A stretch of 64,000 bases of DNA from JAVMKJ01 sp031732855. Lineage in GTDB: Bacteria; Pseudomonadota; Gammaproteobacteria; Competibacterales; Competibacteraceae. Below, one piece after another: positions 25,080 to 32,535 of the stretch. The notes beneath the pieces were generated by a model that saw only the letters and a list, made by a program, of their open reading frames with translations, did no database searches and was not told the DNA's origin. Numbering within the stretch: the first letter of the stretch is position 1; each line of letters starts with the position of its first letter. Both the position numbers and the translations under genes were made by a program. Where the stretch lies: assembly GCA_031732855.1 (NCBI GenBank), contig JAVMKJ010000109.1:1-64000 (forward strand), read 5' to 3'.

Positions 25080-25667
25080 ATGGTTCATACGCTCCTGGGA
25101 TACGTGCTGCTACCGCTCGCGTTATGGCTGGGCATTGCTTCGGCATGGGCGGCGGATCCATCCGACGTTCTCGCCCGCGCCCTGCTGGGCACCGCGCACG
25201 ACTGGCCGTTCCCGGGTCAGTGGAAATCCTACGATGTCTACGCCTACGACACGCTCAAGAATCACGACTTCCAGAGACCCTACCAGAACGCGCTCAATCA
25301 ATTGCCGGCCGCCGTCAAGCAAAGCGACGGGCCATGGCTGGCGCCGATGAAAATGACCTCCACCCCCAACCGATTCCTGAGAACGCCGCAGGGCGAGTTC
25401 GTCTACGTCAGCGGCTGCAAGCCGCACGATTGCGGCAACAGCGTCGGCGTGGTGTTCGAGCCCGCCACCGGCAGGCTGGCGCTGCTGCTGGAGAAGCCGA
25501 ACGGTTCCCCCGCCGGCGAGCGCGAGCGGCGCTGGCTGGTCGGCGACCATACCCTGGCGATGGTGGCCCTGGTGAAGGCCGTTCGCGCCGCCGAAAAGAT
25601 CGGCCAGAACCGGCTCCCCCTGCCCGCCGACAAGCTCTCCAAGGCGGCGGCATTGCTCGGACCCTGA
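25080..25667 (+). CDS. ivy: Ivy-family C-type lysozyme inhibitor
   Basis: A 195-residue periplasmic protein with a signal peptide (cleavage near SAWA-AD, residue 24). It carries the diagnostic CKPHDC loop (C113-K-P-H-D-C118), which in Ivy inserts into the lysozyme active site with the two Cys in a disulfide. The surrounding VYVSGCKPHDCGNS fits PF08816. Ivy proteins protect the cell from host lysozyme or self-made lytic transglycosylases. GGAGG sits 9 nt before the ATG at 25080. The next gene starts 13 bp downstream and may be co-transcribed. Confidence 0.9.
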   Translation: MVHTLLGYVLLPLALWLGIASAWAADPSDVLARALLGTAHDWPFPGQWKSYDVYAYDTLKNHDFQRPYQNALNQLPAAVKQSDGPWLAPMKMTSTPNRFLRTPQGEFVYVSGCKPHDCGNSVGVVFEPATGRLALLLEKPNGSPAGERERRWLVGDHTLAMVALVKAVRAAEKIGQNRLPLPADKLSKAAALLGP

Positions 25668-25680
25668 GCGTCCCCCCATC

Positions 25681-26988
25681 ATGATGGCCCTCTCGGAGGC
25701 GCTGATCGTCCTGCTGTTGATCCTCCTCAACGGTTTTTTCGCCATGGCCGAACTGGCGGTGGTGTCCTCGCGCAAGGCCCGGTTGCGACAGATGGCGGAC
25801 GCCGGACAATGGGGCGCGGCCACGGCCCTGCGGCTGGCCGAAAACCCTGGCCGGTTCCTGTCGACCGTTCAGATCGGCATCACCCTGATCGGCATCTTCG
25901 CCGGCGCCTTCGGCGGCGCGACCCTGGCGGAAGAGCTGGATGTCTGGCTGGCGACCACCTTTCCCCCCCTCGTCCCCCACAGCTCCCAACTGGCGCTGGG
26001 ACTGGTGGTGGCGTCGATGACCTACCTGTCGCTGATCGTGGGCGAACTGGTGCCGAAACACTTGGCCCTGCGCGATCCGGAACGGCTGGCGGCGGCGGTC
26101 GCCTGGCCGATGGGGGTGATGGCCTGGATCGGCGCGCCCCTGGTCTGGTTGCTCGACTGTTCCACTCACGCCGTCCTGCGACTGTTCGGCAGGAGTTCGG
26201 TCTCCAAACAGCGCATCACCGACGAGGAAATCAAAGCCCTGCTGGCCGAGGCCGCCGCCACCGGGGTGGTGGAACGCGCCGAGCAGGCGATGATCAGCGG
26301 CGTCATGCGGCTGGCCGACCGACCGGTCGGAGCGGTCATGACCCCTCGCACCGCGATCATGTGGCTCGATCTGGACGATCCGCCGGAGGTATTGCTGAAC
26401 GCGATCCGAACCAGCCGCTTCTCCCGTTTTCCGGCCGGACGCGGCGCCATCGACGAGATTCAGGGCGTGGTCCGGGCCAAGGACCTGCTCGACGGCTATC
26501 TCGCCGGCCAGGCGCCGAATTTCGGCGCCCTGCTGCGGGAAGCGCCGGTCGTGCACGAGAGTACCCATGCCCTGCGGGTGCTGGATTTGATCAAGCAATC
26601 GCCGGCGCGGCTGGCGCTGGTCCGCGACGAATATGGCGGTCTGGAAGGACTGGTGACCCTGACCGATCTGATGGAAGCCATCGTCGGCGACCTCGCGGAA
26701 CCCCGCGAACCGGCCGAGCCGCTGGTGGTGCGACGGGAGGATGGTTCCTGGCTGATCGACGGCGCACTGCCCGCCGACGAATTGCGGGATTTGCCAAGCC
26801 TGCGGGGAATCCCGGTCGAGGGCGACTATTACACCCTCGCCGGGCTGGTGCTGGCGCGGCTGGGCGAGGTGCCGGCGACCGGCCAGTGGTTCGACTGGGG
26901 CGGCTATCGCTTCGAGGTGGTGGACATGGACGGTCAGCGAATCGACAAGGTTCTCGTCAGCCCGAAATCGGCCGCTCCGCCGGGTTGA
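25681..26988 (+). CDS. CNNM/CorC-type (hemolysin family) membrane protein
   Basis: A 435-residue inner-membrane protein with the order DUF21/CNNM membrane domain (about 1-190, with GFFAMAELAVVSSRKARLRQ-type opening), a CBS pair (about 210-340) and a C-terminal CorC_HlyC domain (about 350-430, with YYTLAGLVLARLG). Such proteins are linked to Mg/Co efflux or ion homeostasis; the name hemolysin is historical. The first two codons are both ATG-compatible (MMAL), so the start may be one codon later. It may share a transcript with the Ivy gene. Confidence 0.9.
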   Translation: MMALSEALIVLLLILLNGFFAMAELAVVSSRKARLRQMADAGQWGAATALRLAENPGRFLSTVQIGITLIGIFAGAFGGATLAEELDVWLATTFPPLVPHSSQLALGLVVASMTYLSLIVGELVPKHLALRDPERLAAAVAWPMGVMAWIGAPLVWLLDCSTHAVLRLFGRSSVSKQRITDEEIKALLAEAAATGVVERAEQAMISGVMRLADRPVGAVMTPRTAIMWLDLDDPPEVLLNAIRTSRFSRFPAGRGAIDEIQGVVRAKDLLDGYLAGQAPNFGALLREAPVVHESTHALRVLDLIKQSPARLALVRDEYGGLEGLVTLTDLMEAIVGDLAEPREPAEPLVVRREDGSWLIDGALPADELRDLPSLRGIPVEGDYYTLAGLVLARLGEVPATGQWFDWGGYRFEVVDMDGQRIDKVLVSPKSAAPPG

Positions 26989-27000
26989 CGCCTTCCACCA

Positions 27001-27040
27001 CCCTCACCCCCCACCCTTTTCCCGCAAGCGGGGGGAACGA
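27001..27040. repeat. Short C/G-rich hairpin repeat remnant
   Basis: The gap between the CNNM gene and the exosortase gene holds runs of C followed by CCCGC-AA-GCGGG and a G6 run, similar in style to the repeat at 24989-25030. It may be a terminator or a dispersed repeat fragment. Confidence 0.35.
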
Positions 27041-27118
27041 GCGGTTATCCCGATGGAAACCCGCGCCGTTTTCCGAAAATTTTCTTATGCTCGATAGACC
27101 GAACCGAGAGATACGAAC

Positions 27119-27616
27119 ATGCGACGCTTCCTGCTGGCTTTCATCGGCATCGGCCTGCTGCTGTACGGTCTGGTCTACCTGCCGCCGGTAAGGGATGGGG
27201 TGATCGCCCCCTTTACCGATGGGCTGACCGCGGCGGCGGGCGGGTTGATCACCCTGTTCGGCGGGCAGGTCTGGATACAGGGCAACGTGCTGTCCATTCC
27301 CGGCTTCAGCGTGCGCATCCTCGACCTGTGCAACGGCGTCGAGGCGACTCTGCTGTTGTGGGTCGCCATGCTGGCTTTTCCCGCGCCGTGGCGTCACCGG
27401 CTGTGGGGTCTGCTCCTCGGCGCGCTGGGCGTACAGGCGCTGAACCTGCTGAGAATCGTCAGCCTGGTGTATCTGGGGGTGTGGAAACCCACCTGGTTTT
27501 ACTGGGTCCACTGGTACGTCTGGGATGCGCTGATCCTGGTGGACGTGCTGCTGATCTTCCTGTTGTGGCTGCGCCGGTTGCCGGTGTCGATGGAGACGCA
27601 TGCGCCGGCCGCTTGA
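27119..27616 (+). CDS. xrtH: Exosortase H (XrtH)
   Basis: A 165-residue multi-pass membrane cysteine protease of the exosortase family, at the short length typical of XrtH. The catalytic triad is readable: C71 in LDLCNGVEA, R112 in LNLLRIVSLVYLG and H131 in WVHWYVWD. Exosortases cleave C-terminal PEP-CTERM-like sorting signals; XrtH is associated with IPTL-CTERM proteins (established knowledge). No such substrate is in the window. The gene overlaps the next, an XrtH-associated membrane protein, by 17 bp, which supports the subtype. The start follows a 130-bp gap with C-rich repeats. Confidence 0.88.
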   Translation: MRRFLLAFIGIGLLLYGLVYLPPVRDGVIAPFTDGLTAAAGGLITLFGGQVWIQGNVLSIPGFSVRILDLCNGVEATLLLWVAMLAFPAPWRHRLWGLLLGALGVQALNLLRIVSLVYLGVWKPTWFYWVHWYVWDALILVDVLLIFLLWLRRLPVSMETHAPAA

Positions 27617-28274
27617 TCCGCTGCTGCGTCTGTTGCTGGGCGCGGCGCTGTGCCTGCCGTTGTGTCTGGGGTTGTGGTGGTGGCTGGCGCGGGAACCCCT
27701 CATCAACGGACTGGCGAAGGCGGTTAACCTCGTCGGTCCGTGGTTGTGGCCGGAAACCGTGCTGGACGTCGGCTTGCGGGATCATCGTGGCCTGATCGTC
27801 GCCCTGTTGCCGCCGCTGACGGACTCGGCTCGACCGTTCGTGGTCCTGCCGCTGCCGCTCGGTCGCCCGACCGTGATCCTGCCGCTGTTCTGGGGGCTGA
27901 CCCTGGCCACGCCGGGGCGGGCGTTGCTCCGCCGGCTGCTGTTCGGCACCCTGCTCTTGTTGCCGGTGGTGTTCGCCATGATCCTGTTGTACGCACAGTT
28001 TCAACTCGCGCTGTACCGAACCCACCTGCCGGTATTGACCGAAACGCCGCCCGCCGACTTCGCCCTGGCCTTGCCGGATTCGCCGGTGCCGTACTATCTG
28101 TGGGGGCTGGGCCGGCAGTTGGCGGTCCTGGTGCTGCCGGTGGTCGCGCCCCTGCTGGCCTGGTTGCTGTTGCACCGATCCTTCCTGCGCGCGGTGATCG
28201 CCGGCGGGCTGTTGCAACGCATGGCCCGCTCCCCGCGGATCCCATCGCCGCCGCCGCTGGACCCCGAGCGATGA
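27600..28274 (+). CDS. Exosortase H-associated membrane protein
   Basis: A 224-residue membrane protein with a helix near residues 8-30, two close helices around 95-135 and another around 175-200, plus a Pro-rich C-terminal tail. It overlaps xrtH by 17 bp and the next gene by 4 bp, so the three are an operon. Its size and position match the membrane protein regularly found beside XrtH; its role is unknown, perhaps in substrate presentation. Identification rests mainly on context. Confidence 0.75.
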   Translation: MRRPLDPLLRLLLGAALCLPLCLGLWWWLAREPLINGLAKAVNLVGPWLWPETVLDVGLRDHRGLIVALLPPLTDSARPFVVLPLPLGRPTVILPLFWGLTLATPGRALLRRLLFGTLLLLPVVFAMILLYAQFQLALYRTHLPVLTETPPADFALALPDSPVPYYLWGLGRQLAVLVLPVVAPLLAWLLLHRSFLRAVIAGGLLQRMARSPRIPSPPPLDPER

Positions 28275-28867
28275 GCGTGCGTTTCCTCGGTCCCCTGCTG
28301 CTGCTCGGCGTGCTGCTGCTCGGCTGCGACCCCCGGCAGAACCAGCACCGGATCGCGATGCGGTACCTGTATCAGGGCGACTATCGGGCGGCGGCCCTGA
28401 TGCTGTTTTCGCTGGCCGAAAACGGCCATGCCCCGTCCCAGTTCCGGCTGGGGTCGCTGCATCGACTGGGTTTGGGCGTGCCGCGCGATCCAGCCCTGGC
28501 GGTCTACTGGTTCGACAAAGCCGCCCGGCAGGAGGACGTGGGGGGTCAATACTGGCTGGCCGAGTGCTACCGGCGGGGCGAAGGGGTGCCCGTTTCGCCG
28601 GAACTGGCCTTTCAATGGTTCCACCGGCTGGCCGAACGGGGATACGCGCCGGCCCAGTACCAGGTCGCCCTGGCCTACGCGAATGGAAGCGGCGTCGCCC
28701 GCGACGAGCGGGAGGCGGTGGACTGGCTGCAACGGGCCAGCGCCGGTGGCCATGCTGACGCGGCCCGCCGGCTGGCGCAGGCGTATCGGAACGGCGAACT
28801 GGGTCTGCCGCGCGACCCGCGCCTCGCCGAGGAGTGGGAACGGAAAACCCGGCCGGCGCGGTTTTGA
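28271..28867 (+). CDS. Sel1-repeat lipoprotein
   Basis: A 198-residue predicted lipoprotein with lipobox LLLGC (Cys19). Four to five Sel1-type helical repeats follow, recognisable by A-x(n)-WYxxAAxxG-like units: SQFRLGSLHRLGLGV, YWLAECYRRGEGV, AQYQVALAYANGSGV and AARRLAQAYRNGELGL. Sel1 proteins act as protein-interaction scaffolds. ATG at 28271 overlaps the stop of the XrtH-associated gene by 4 bp. A link with exosortase function is possible from the operon but not proven. Confidence 0.88.
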   Translation: MSVRFLGPLLLLGVLLLGCDPRQNQHRIAMRYLYQGDYRAAALMLFSLAENGHAPSQFRLGSLHRLGLGVPRDPALAVYWFDKAARQEDVGGQYWLAECYRRGEGVPVSPELAFQWFHRLAERGYAPAQYQVALAYANGSGVARDEREAVDWLQRASAGGHADAARRLAQAYRNGELGLPRDPRLAEEWERKTRPARF

Positions 28868-28948
28868 TACACGATAGCCCTACAATCGAACGATGGGTCC
28901 GCATGGAAACGACGTGCAACAACAGGAAACCGGCAGGAGACAAAACCG

Positions 28949-29071
28949 ATGTCCGCGCAAATCCAACCTCGTTGGCTGTCCGTGAATGACTATCTCGCCC
29001 TTGAGGACCGCAGCGAAATCAAGCACGAGTACCTCAACGGCGAAATTTACGCCATGGCCGGCGTCGGTTAG
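28949..29071 (+). pseudogene. Truncated Uma2-family (DUF820) nuclease-like fragment
   Basis: ATG at 28949 opens 40 codons reading MSAQIQPRWLSVNDYLALED and then IKHEYLNGEIYAMAGVG before TAG. This is the N-terminus of Uma2/DUF820 PD-(D/E)XK-like proteins (about 190 residues), where KHEYLNGEIYAMAG is highly conserved. The remainder is missing, and the next gene's end follows after 9 bp. It is a fragment left by deletion. Confidence 0.8.
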
Positions 29072-29080
29072 CCGACTCTT

Positions 29081-30184
29081 TCAGACCACCGCCTCCCACG
29101 CCGGATAATCCACGTACCCCTTCTCACCGCCCTGATAGAACGTATCCGGATTGGGCACGTTCAGCGGAGCGCCGCGCCGGAATCGTTCCGGCAGATCCGG
29201 GTTGGCGATGAACAGCTTGCCAAACACCACGGCATCGCAACGATCCTCCGCCAGCCACGCCTCGGCCCGGTTCCGATCAAACCCGCCGTTGGACAGCAGC
29301 GGGGCCTGACACAACGGCCGGAAATGCCCCGCCACGTCGGCCAGCGCGCCCACCGCGCCGTCCAACTGATTCGGCAGAAACGGCTCGGTGAGGTGAACAT
29401 AGGCGAGCCGGTAATCGTTGGCGCGGCGGATCAGATGCTCGAACATCGGCACGGTGTCTTCATCCACCACCATGCCGTGCATCCCGTTCATCATCGGGTT
29501 GAGGCGGATGCCGACCCGGTCGAGCGGCAGTTCCCGGCCCACCGCCTCCAGCACCTCGAACAAAAATCGGCCCCGGTTTTCGTGGGAACCACCGTATTCG
29601 TCGGCGCGGGTGTTGGAACAGCGGGCAAAAAACTGATGGAACAGATAACCGTTGGAAGAATGAATTTCGATCCCGTCGAACCCGGCGGCCACCGCGTTAC
29701 GGGCGGCGCGTCGGAAATCCTCGACGATGCCGGCGATTTCTTCCCGGCTCAGGGCGCAGGGCGTTACGGTCGGCTTCAAACCCTCGCCGGAAAACATCCG
29801 CCAGTTCGGATCGATCGCCGAAGGCGCGACCGGCGGCTGGCCATCATGGAAATCCGGCAGGGACAGCCGGCCGCAGTGCCACAACTGACAGACGATCAAA
29901 CCGCCGGCCTGATGCACGGCGTCCGTGACCGGCCGCCAACCGGCGGTCTGGGCATCGGACCAGATGCCGGGGGTGTAGGGGTAGCCGCGCGCTTGGGGCG
30001 ACACGATTGTCCCCTCGGAGATGATCAGTCCCGCGCCGACGCGCTGCGCGTAATAGCGCGCCATCAACGCGGTGGGGACCGTGCCCGGATTATCGGCCCG
30101 ACAGCGAGTCAGCGGAGCCATGACGACGCGGTTCTTCAACGACAACGCCCCCAACCGAACGGGAGCAAGCAGTTTCGATTCCAT
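29081..30184 (-). CDS. Old Yellow Enzyme family NADH:flavin oxidoreductase (NemA-like)
   Basis: A 367-residue FMN-dependent ene-reductase with a TIM-barrel fold, cytoplasmic, reducing activated C=C bonds or nitro compounds with NAD(P)H. Conserved features: PLTRCRA near residue 26 (FMN site), GLIISEGTIVSPQ, the substrate pair in EIHSSNGYLFHQF (His and Asn), DEYGGSHENRGRF, and the phosphate-binding GGFDRNRAE and VVFGKLFIANPDL. ATG at 30184 gives MESKLLAPVRLGAL as in NemA; the upstream in-frame codons do not resemble the family. The substrate is not predictable. It is divergent from the SulP gene across 181 bp. Confidence 0.92.
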   Translation of the reverse strand: MESKLLAPVRLGALSLKNRVVMAPLTRCRADNPGTVPTALMARYYAQRVGAGLIISEGTIVSPQARGYPYTPGIWSDAQTAGWRPVTDAVHQAGGLIVCQLWHCGRLSLPDFHDGQPPVAPSAIDPNWRMFSGEGLKPTVTPCALSREEIAGIVEDFRRAARNAVAAGFDGIEIHSSNGYLFHQFFARCSNTRADEYGGSHENRGRFLFEVLEAVGRELPLDRVGIRLNPMMNGMHGMVVDEDTVPMFEHLIRRANDYRLAYVHLTEPFLPNQLDGAVGALADVAGHFRPLCQAPLLSNGGFDRNRAEAWLAEDRCDAVVFGKLFIANPDLPERFRRGAPLNVPNPDTFYQGGEKGYVDYPAWEAVV

Positions 30185-30365
30185 GGATTGCGACCTTATA
30201 AAAAGATTGGCTGGAGCGAATCTCGATCCCCCGCGACCGCGACTGGCAGGCCAGTGCGGATGACTTCGAGTCGTCATTCTATACTGTGACTTCGGGGCGA
30301 CCATCGCGCAACGATGCCAGCGCCTCCAGAAGCGCGTCAATGCTGGAAACGAACGTCACTCCGAC

Positions 30366-32513
30366 ATGAAGATCCCAATTGCTCTTCTCAACGACCTGCG
30401 GGGCGGCCTCGTCGCCGCCGCCGTGGTGCTCCCCCAGGCCACCGCCCTGGGCGTGACCGTGTTCGCGCCCCACCTCGGCGCGGCGGCGGGCGCACTGGCC
30501 GGACTGAGCGGCGCCATCATCCTGCTCCTGATCTCGGGCGCCGGCGGCGGCACGGTCGGCCTCATCAGCGGACCGACCGGCCCCAGCATGGCCCTGCTCG
30601 CCGGCACGGCGGTCGTGCTCGCCGCCGCCGGTGTCGCCCCCGCCGGCATCGTCCCCGCCCTGCTGGCCGTGACCGTCCTGGCCGGCCTGTTCCAATTGCT
30701 GATCGCGCTCGCCGGCGGCGGCCGGCTGATGAAGTTCGTCCCCTACCCGGTCATCGCCGGCCTCACCACCGGCACCGGCCTGCTGATGATCAAGTCCCAG
30801 CTCAAACCCCTGCTCGGCGTCGCCCACGACGGGTTCTGGGCAAACTGGCACTGGCTGCCGGTTGCCGTCGCGATCGCCGCCTTCGGCATCACCCGCTACG
30901 CTCAGCGCCTGTTGCCGTTCGTTCCCGGTCCGATCGCCGGCTTGATCGGCGCCACGGCATTGTTCCAAGTCATCCTTCCTTTCGCCGACCAACCTTCCAC
31001 CCCGGCCCACTGGGTCATCGGTACCCTGCCGGGGTTGTCCGGACTCCGTCCGCACCTCGACGCATTCCTCGTCCGTTCCCATCTCCCCTGGATGCTGATC
31101 CTCCAAGCAGCCTTCGCGCTGGCGGTTTTGTCCTCGCTGAACACCCTGCTGACTTCGGTTCTGGCCGACACCACCACCGGCCTGCGCCACAACGCTCGCC
31201 GCGAGCTGCTGGCCCAGAGCATCGGTCAGATCGCCGTCGGGCTGATTGGTGCCATGGCCGGATCGGCCAGCATGGGCGGCACCGCCGCCGCGGTTCGGGC
31301 CGGCGCCCGCCGCTGGGCCGCACCCGCCGCCGGCATCCTCCTGCTCTCGATGCTGCTGTTCGCCGGCCCGGTCGGGCAATGGCTGCCGACCAGCGCCCTG
31401 GCCGGCATCATCATGGCCTCGGCCATCAACCTGCTGGAGCCGGATATCGTGGCCTGGGCCCGCCGCCGCCGGACCCGGCTGGATGCGGCGGTCGCCCTGC
31501 TGGTCACCGGGGTTACGGTCGGCTACGACCTGATGATGGCCGTGCTGGTCGGACTGGCCATCGCCATCCTGCTGTTCATCCGCGAACAGAGCCGGGTGCC
31601 GGTCATCCACAGCCGCCTGACCGCCATCGAACGTCCCTCGGTCCGGCAACGGCCGGTGGAGCAGGTCGAACTGCTGGCCCGTCACGGCGACCGGATCGTC
31701 ATGTACCAGTTGCGGGGCACTCTGTTTTTCGCCAAGACGGACCAGCTTTTCGAGGAAATGCTGCCGGATCTCGACCGACCGGCCTGGGTGATCCTGCACC
31801 TGCGCCGGGTGATCCACATCGATCTGTCCAGCGTGCGCCTGCTGCAACAAATCGCGGCGCGACTGGAAGCCCACGGTGGCGAGTTGTTGTTCTGCGACGT
31901 CCGGGAAGATTTGGGCCTGGGTCGGGACGTGGAGCGTACCCTGCGCCGGATGAGCCTGAACCACCGGCAATTGAAGGTCAAAACCTTCGTCGCCGCCGAT
32001 CAGGCCCTGGAATACGCCGAAAACGCCTTGCTGAACGCGCTGGGACTGGCGCCGAACCTGCTGGAACAGCGCTTTTCCCTGGACGAAACCGACCTGTGTC
32101 GCGAAATGAAGCCAGCAGAAATCGCCGGGCTTGCCGCGGTGCTGCGACCGCGCGAGCTGGCCAGCGGCGAGCGGCTGTTCGCGGCCGGCGACCTCGGGTC
32201 GGAGTTGTTTCTGGTGCTGCGGGGCCGGGTGGACATCCGCCTGCCCGCCGCGGCCTACCGGTTCAAGCGGCTCGCCATCTACGGGCCGGGCACCGTGTTC
32301 GGGGAGGTCGCTTTCCTCGACCCCGGCCCGCGCACGGCCGAAGCGGTGGCGGTTCGACCCAGCGAACTGCTGGCGCTGAACTGGGCCGATTTCAACCTGC
32401 TGCGGGAATCCCATCCGGACGCCGCCATCGCGCTGCTACTCGCGCTGGGACGGCTGGAAAGCCGCACCCTGCGCTGGAGCGCCAGGGAAATCCAGCGGCT
32501 GATTCAGTGGTAG
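30366..32513 (+). CDS. SulP-family anion transporter with STAS and cyclic-nucleotide-binding domains
   Basis: A 715-residue inner-membrane protein. The SulP (SLC26-like) transporter core with about 10-14 helices spans residues 1-405, including PQATALGV and GPTGPSMALLAG. A STAS domain follows at about 430-540 (LHLRRVIHIDLSSVRLL), then a Crp-like cyclic-nucleotide-binding domain at about 560-700 (GERLFAAGDLGSELFLVL, GTVFGEVAFLDPGPRTAEAV). The FGE and PRTA elements that contact cAMP/cGMP in the family are recognisable. The fusion suggests that anion transport (bicarbonate, sulfate or similar) is gated by a nucleotide second messenger. The ion is not predictable. Confidence 0.9.
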   Translation: MKIPIALLNDLRGGLVAAAVVLPQATALGVTVFAPHLGAAAGALAGLSGAIILLLISGAGGGTVGLISGPTGPSMALLAGTAVVLAAAGVAPAGIVPALLAVTVLAGLFQLLIALAGGGRLMKFVPYPVIAGLTTGTGLLMIKSQLKPLLGVAHDGFWANWHWLPVAVAIAAFGITRYAQRLLPFVPGPIAGLIGATALFQVILPFADQPSTPAHWVIGTLPGLSGLRPHLDAFLVRSHLPWMLILQAAFALAVLSSLNTLLTSVLADTTTGLRHNARRELLAQSIGQIAVGLIGAMAGSASMGGTAAAVRAGARRWAAPAAGILLLSMLLFAGPVGQWLPTSALAGIIMASAINLLEPDIVAWARRRRTRLDAAVALLVTGVTVGYDLMMAVLVGLAIAILLFIREQSRVPVIHSRLTAIERPSVRQRPVEQVELLARHGDRIVMYQLRGTLFFAKTDQLFEEMLPDLDRPAWVILHLRRVIHIDLSSVRLLQQIAARLEAHGGELLFCDVREDLGLGRDVERTLRRMSLNHRQLKVKTFVAADQALEYAENALLNALGLAPNLLEQRFSLDETDLCREMKPAEIAGLAAVLRPRELASGERLFAAGDLGSELFLVLRGRVDIRLPAAAYRFKRLAIYGPGTVFGEVAFLDPGPRTAEAVAVRPSELLALNWADFNLLRESHPDAAIALLLALGRLESRTLRWSAREIQRLIQW

Positions 32514-32535
32514 AAGGACGGTTCCGGCCGGACGC

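Noticed and set aside
30279..32414. A 711-codon frame antisense to the SulP gene
   Set aside because: Gln/Gly/Asp-rich shadow sequence over a well-supported transporter gene.
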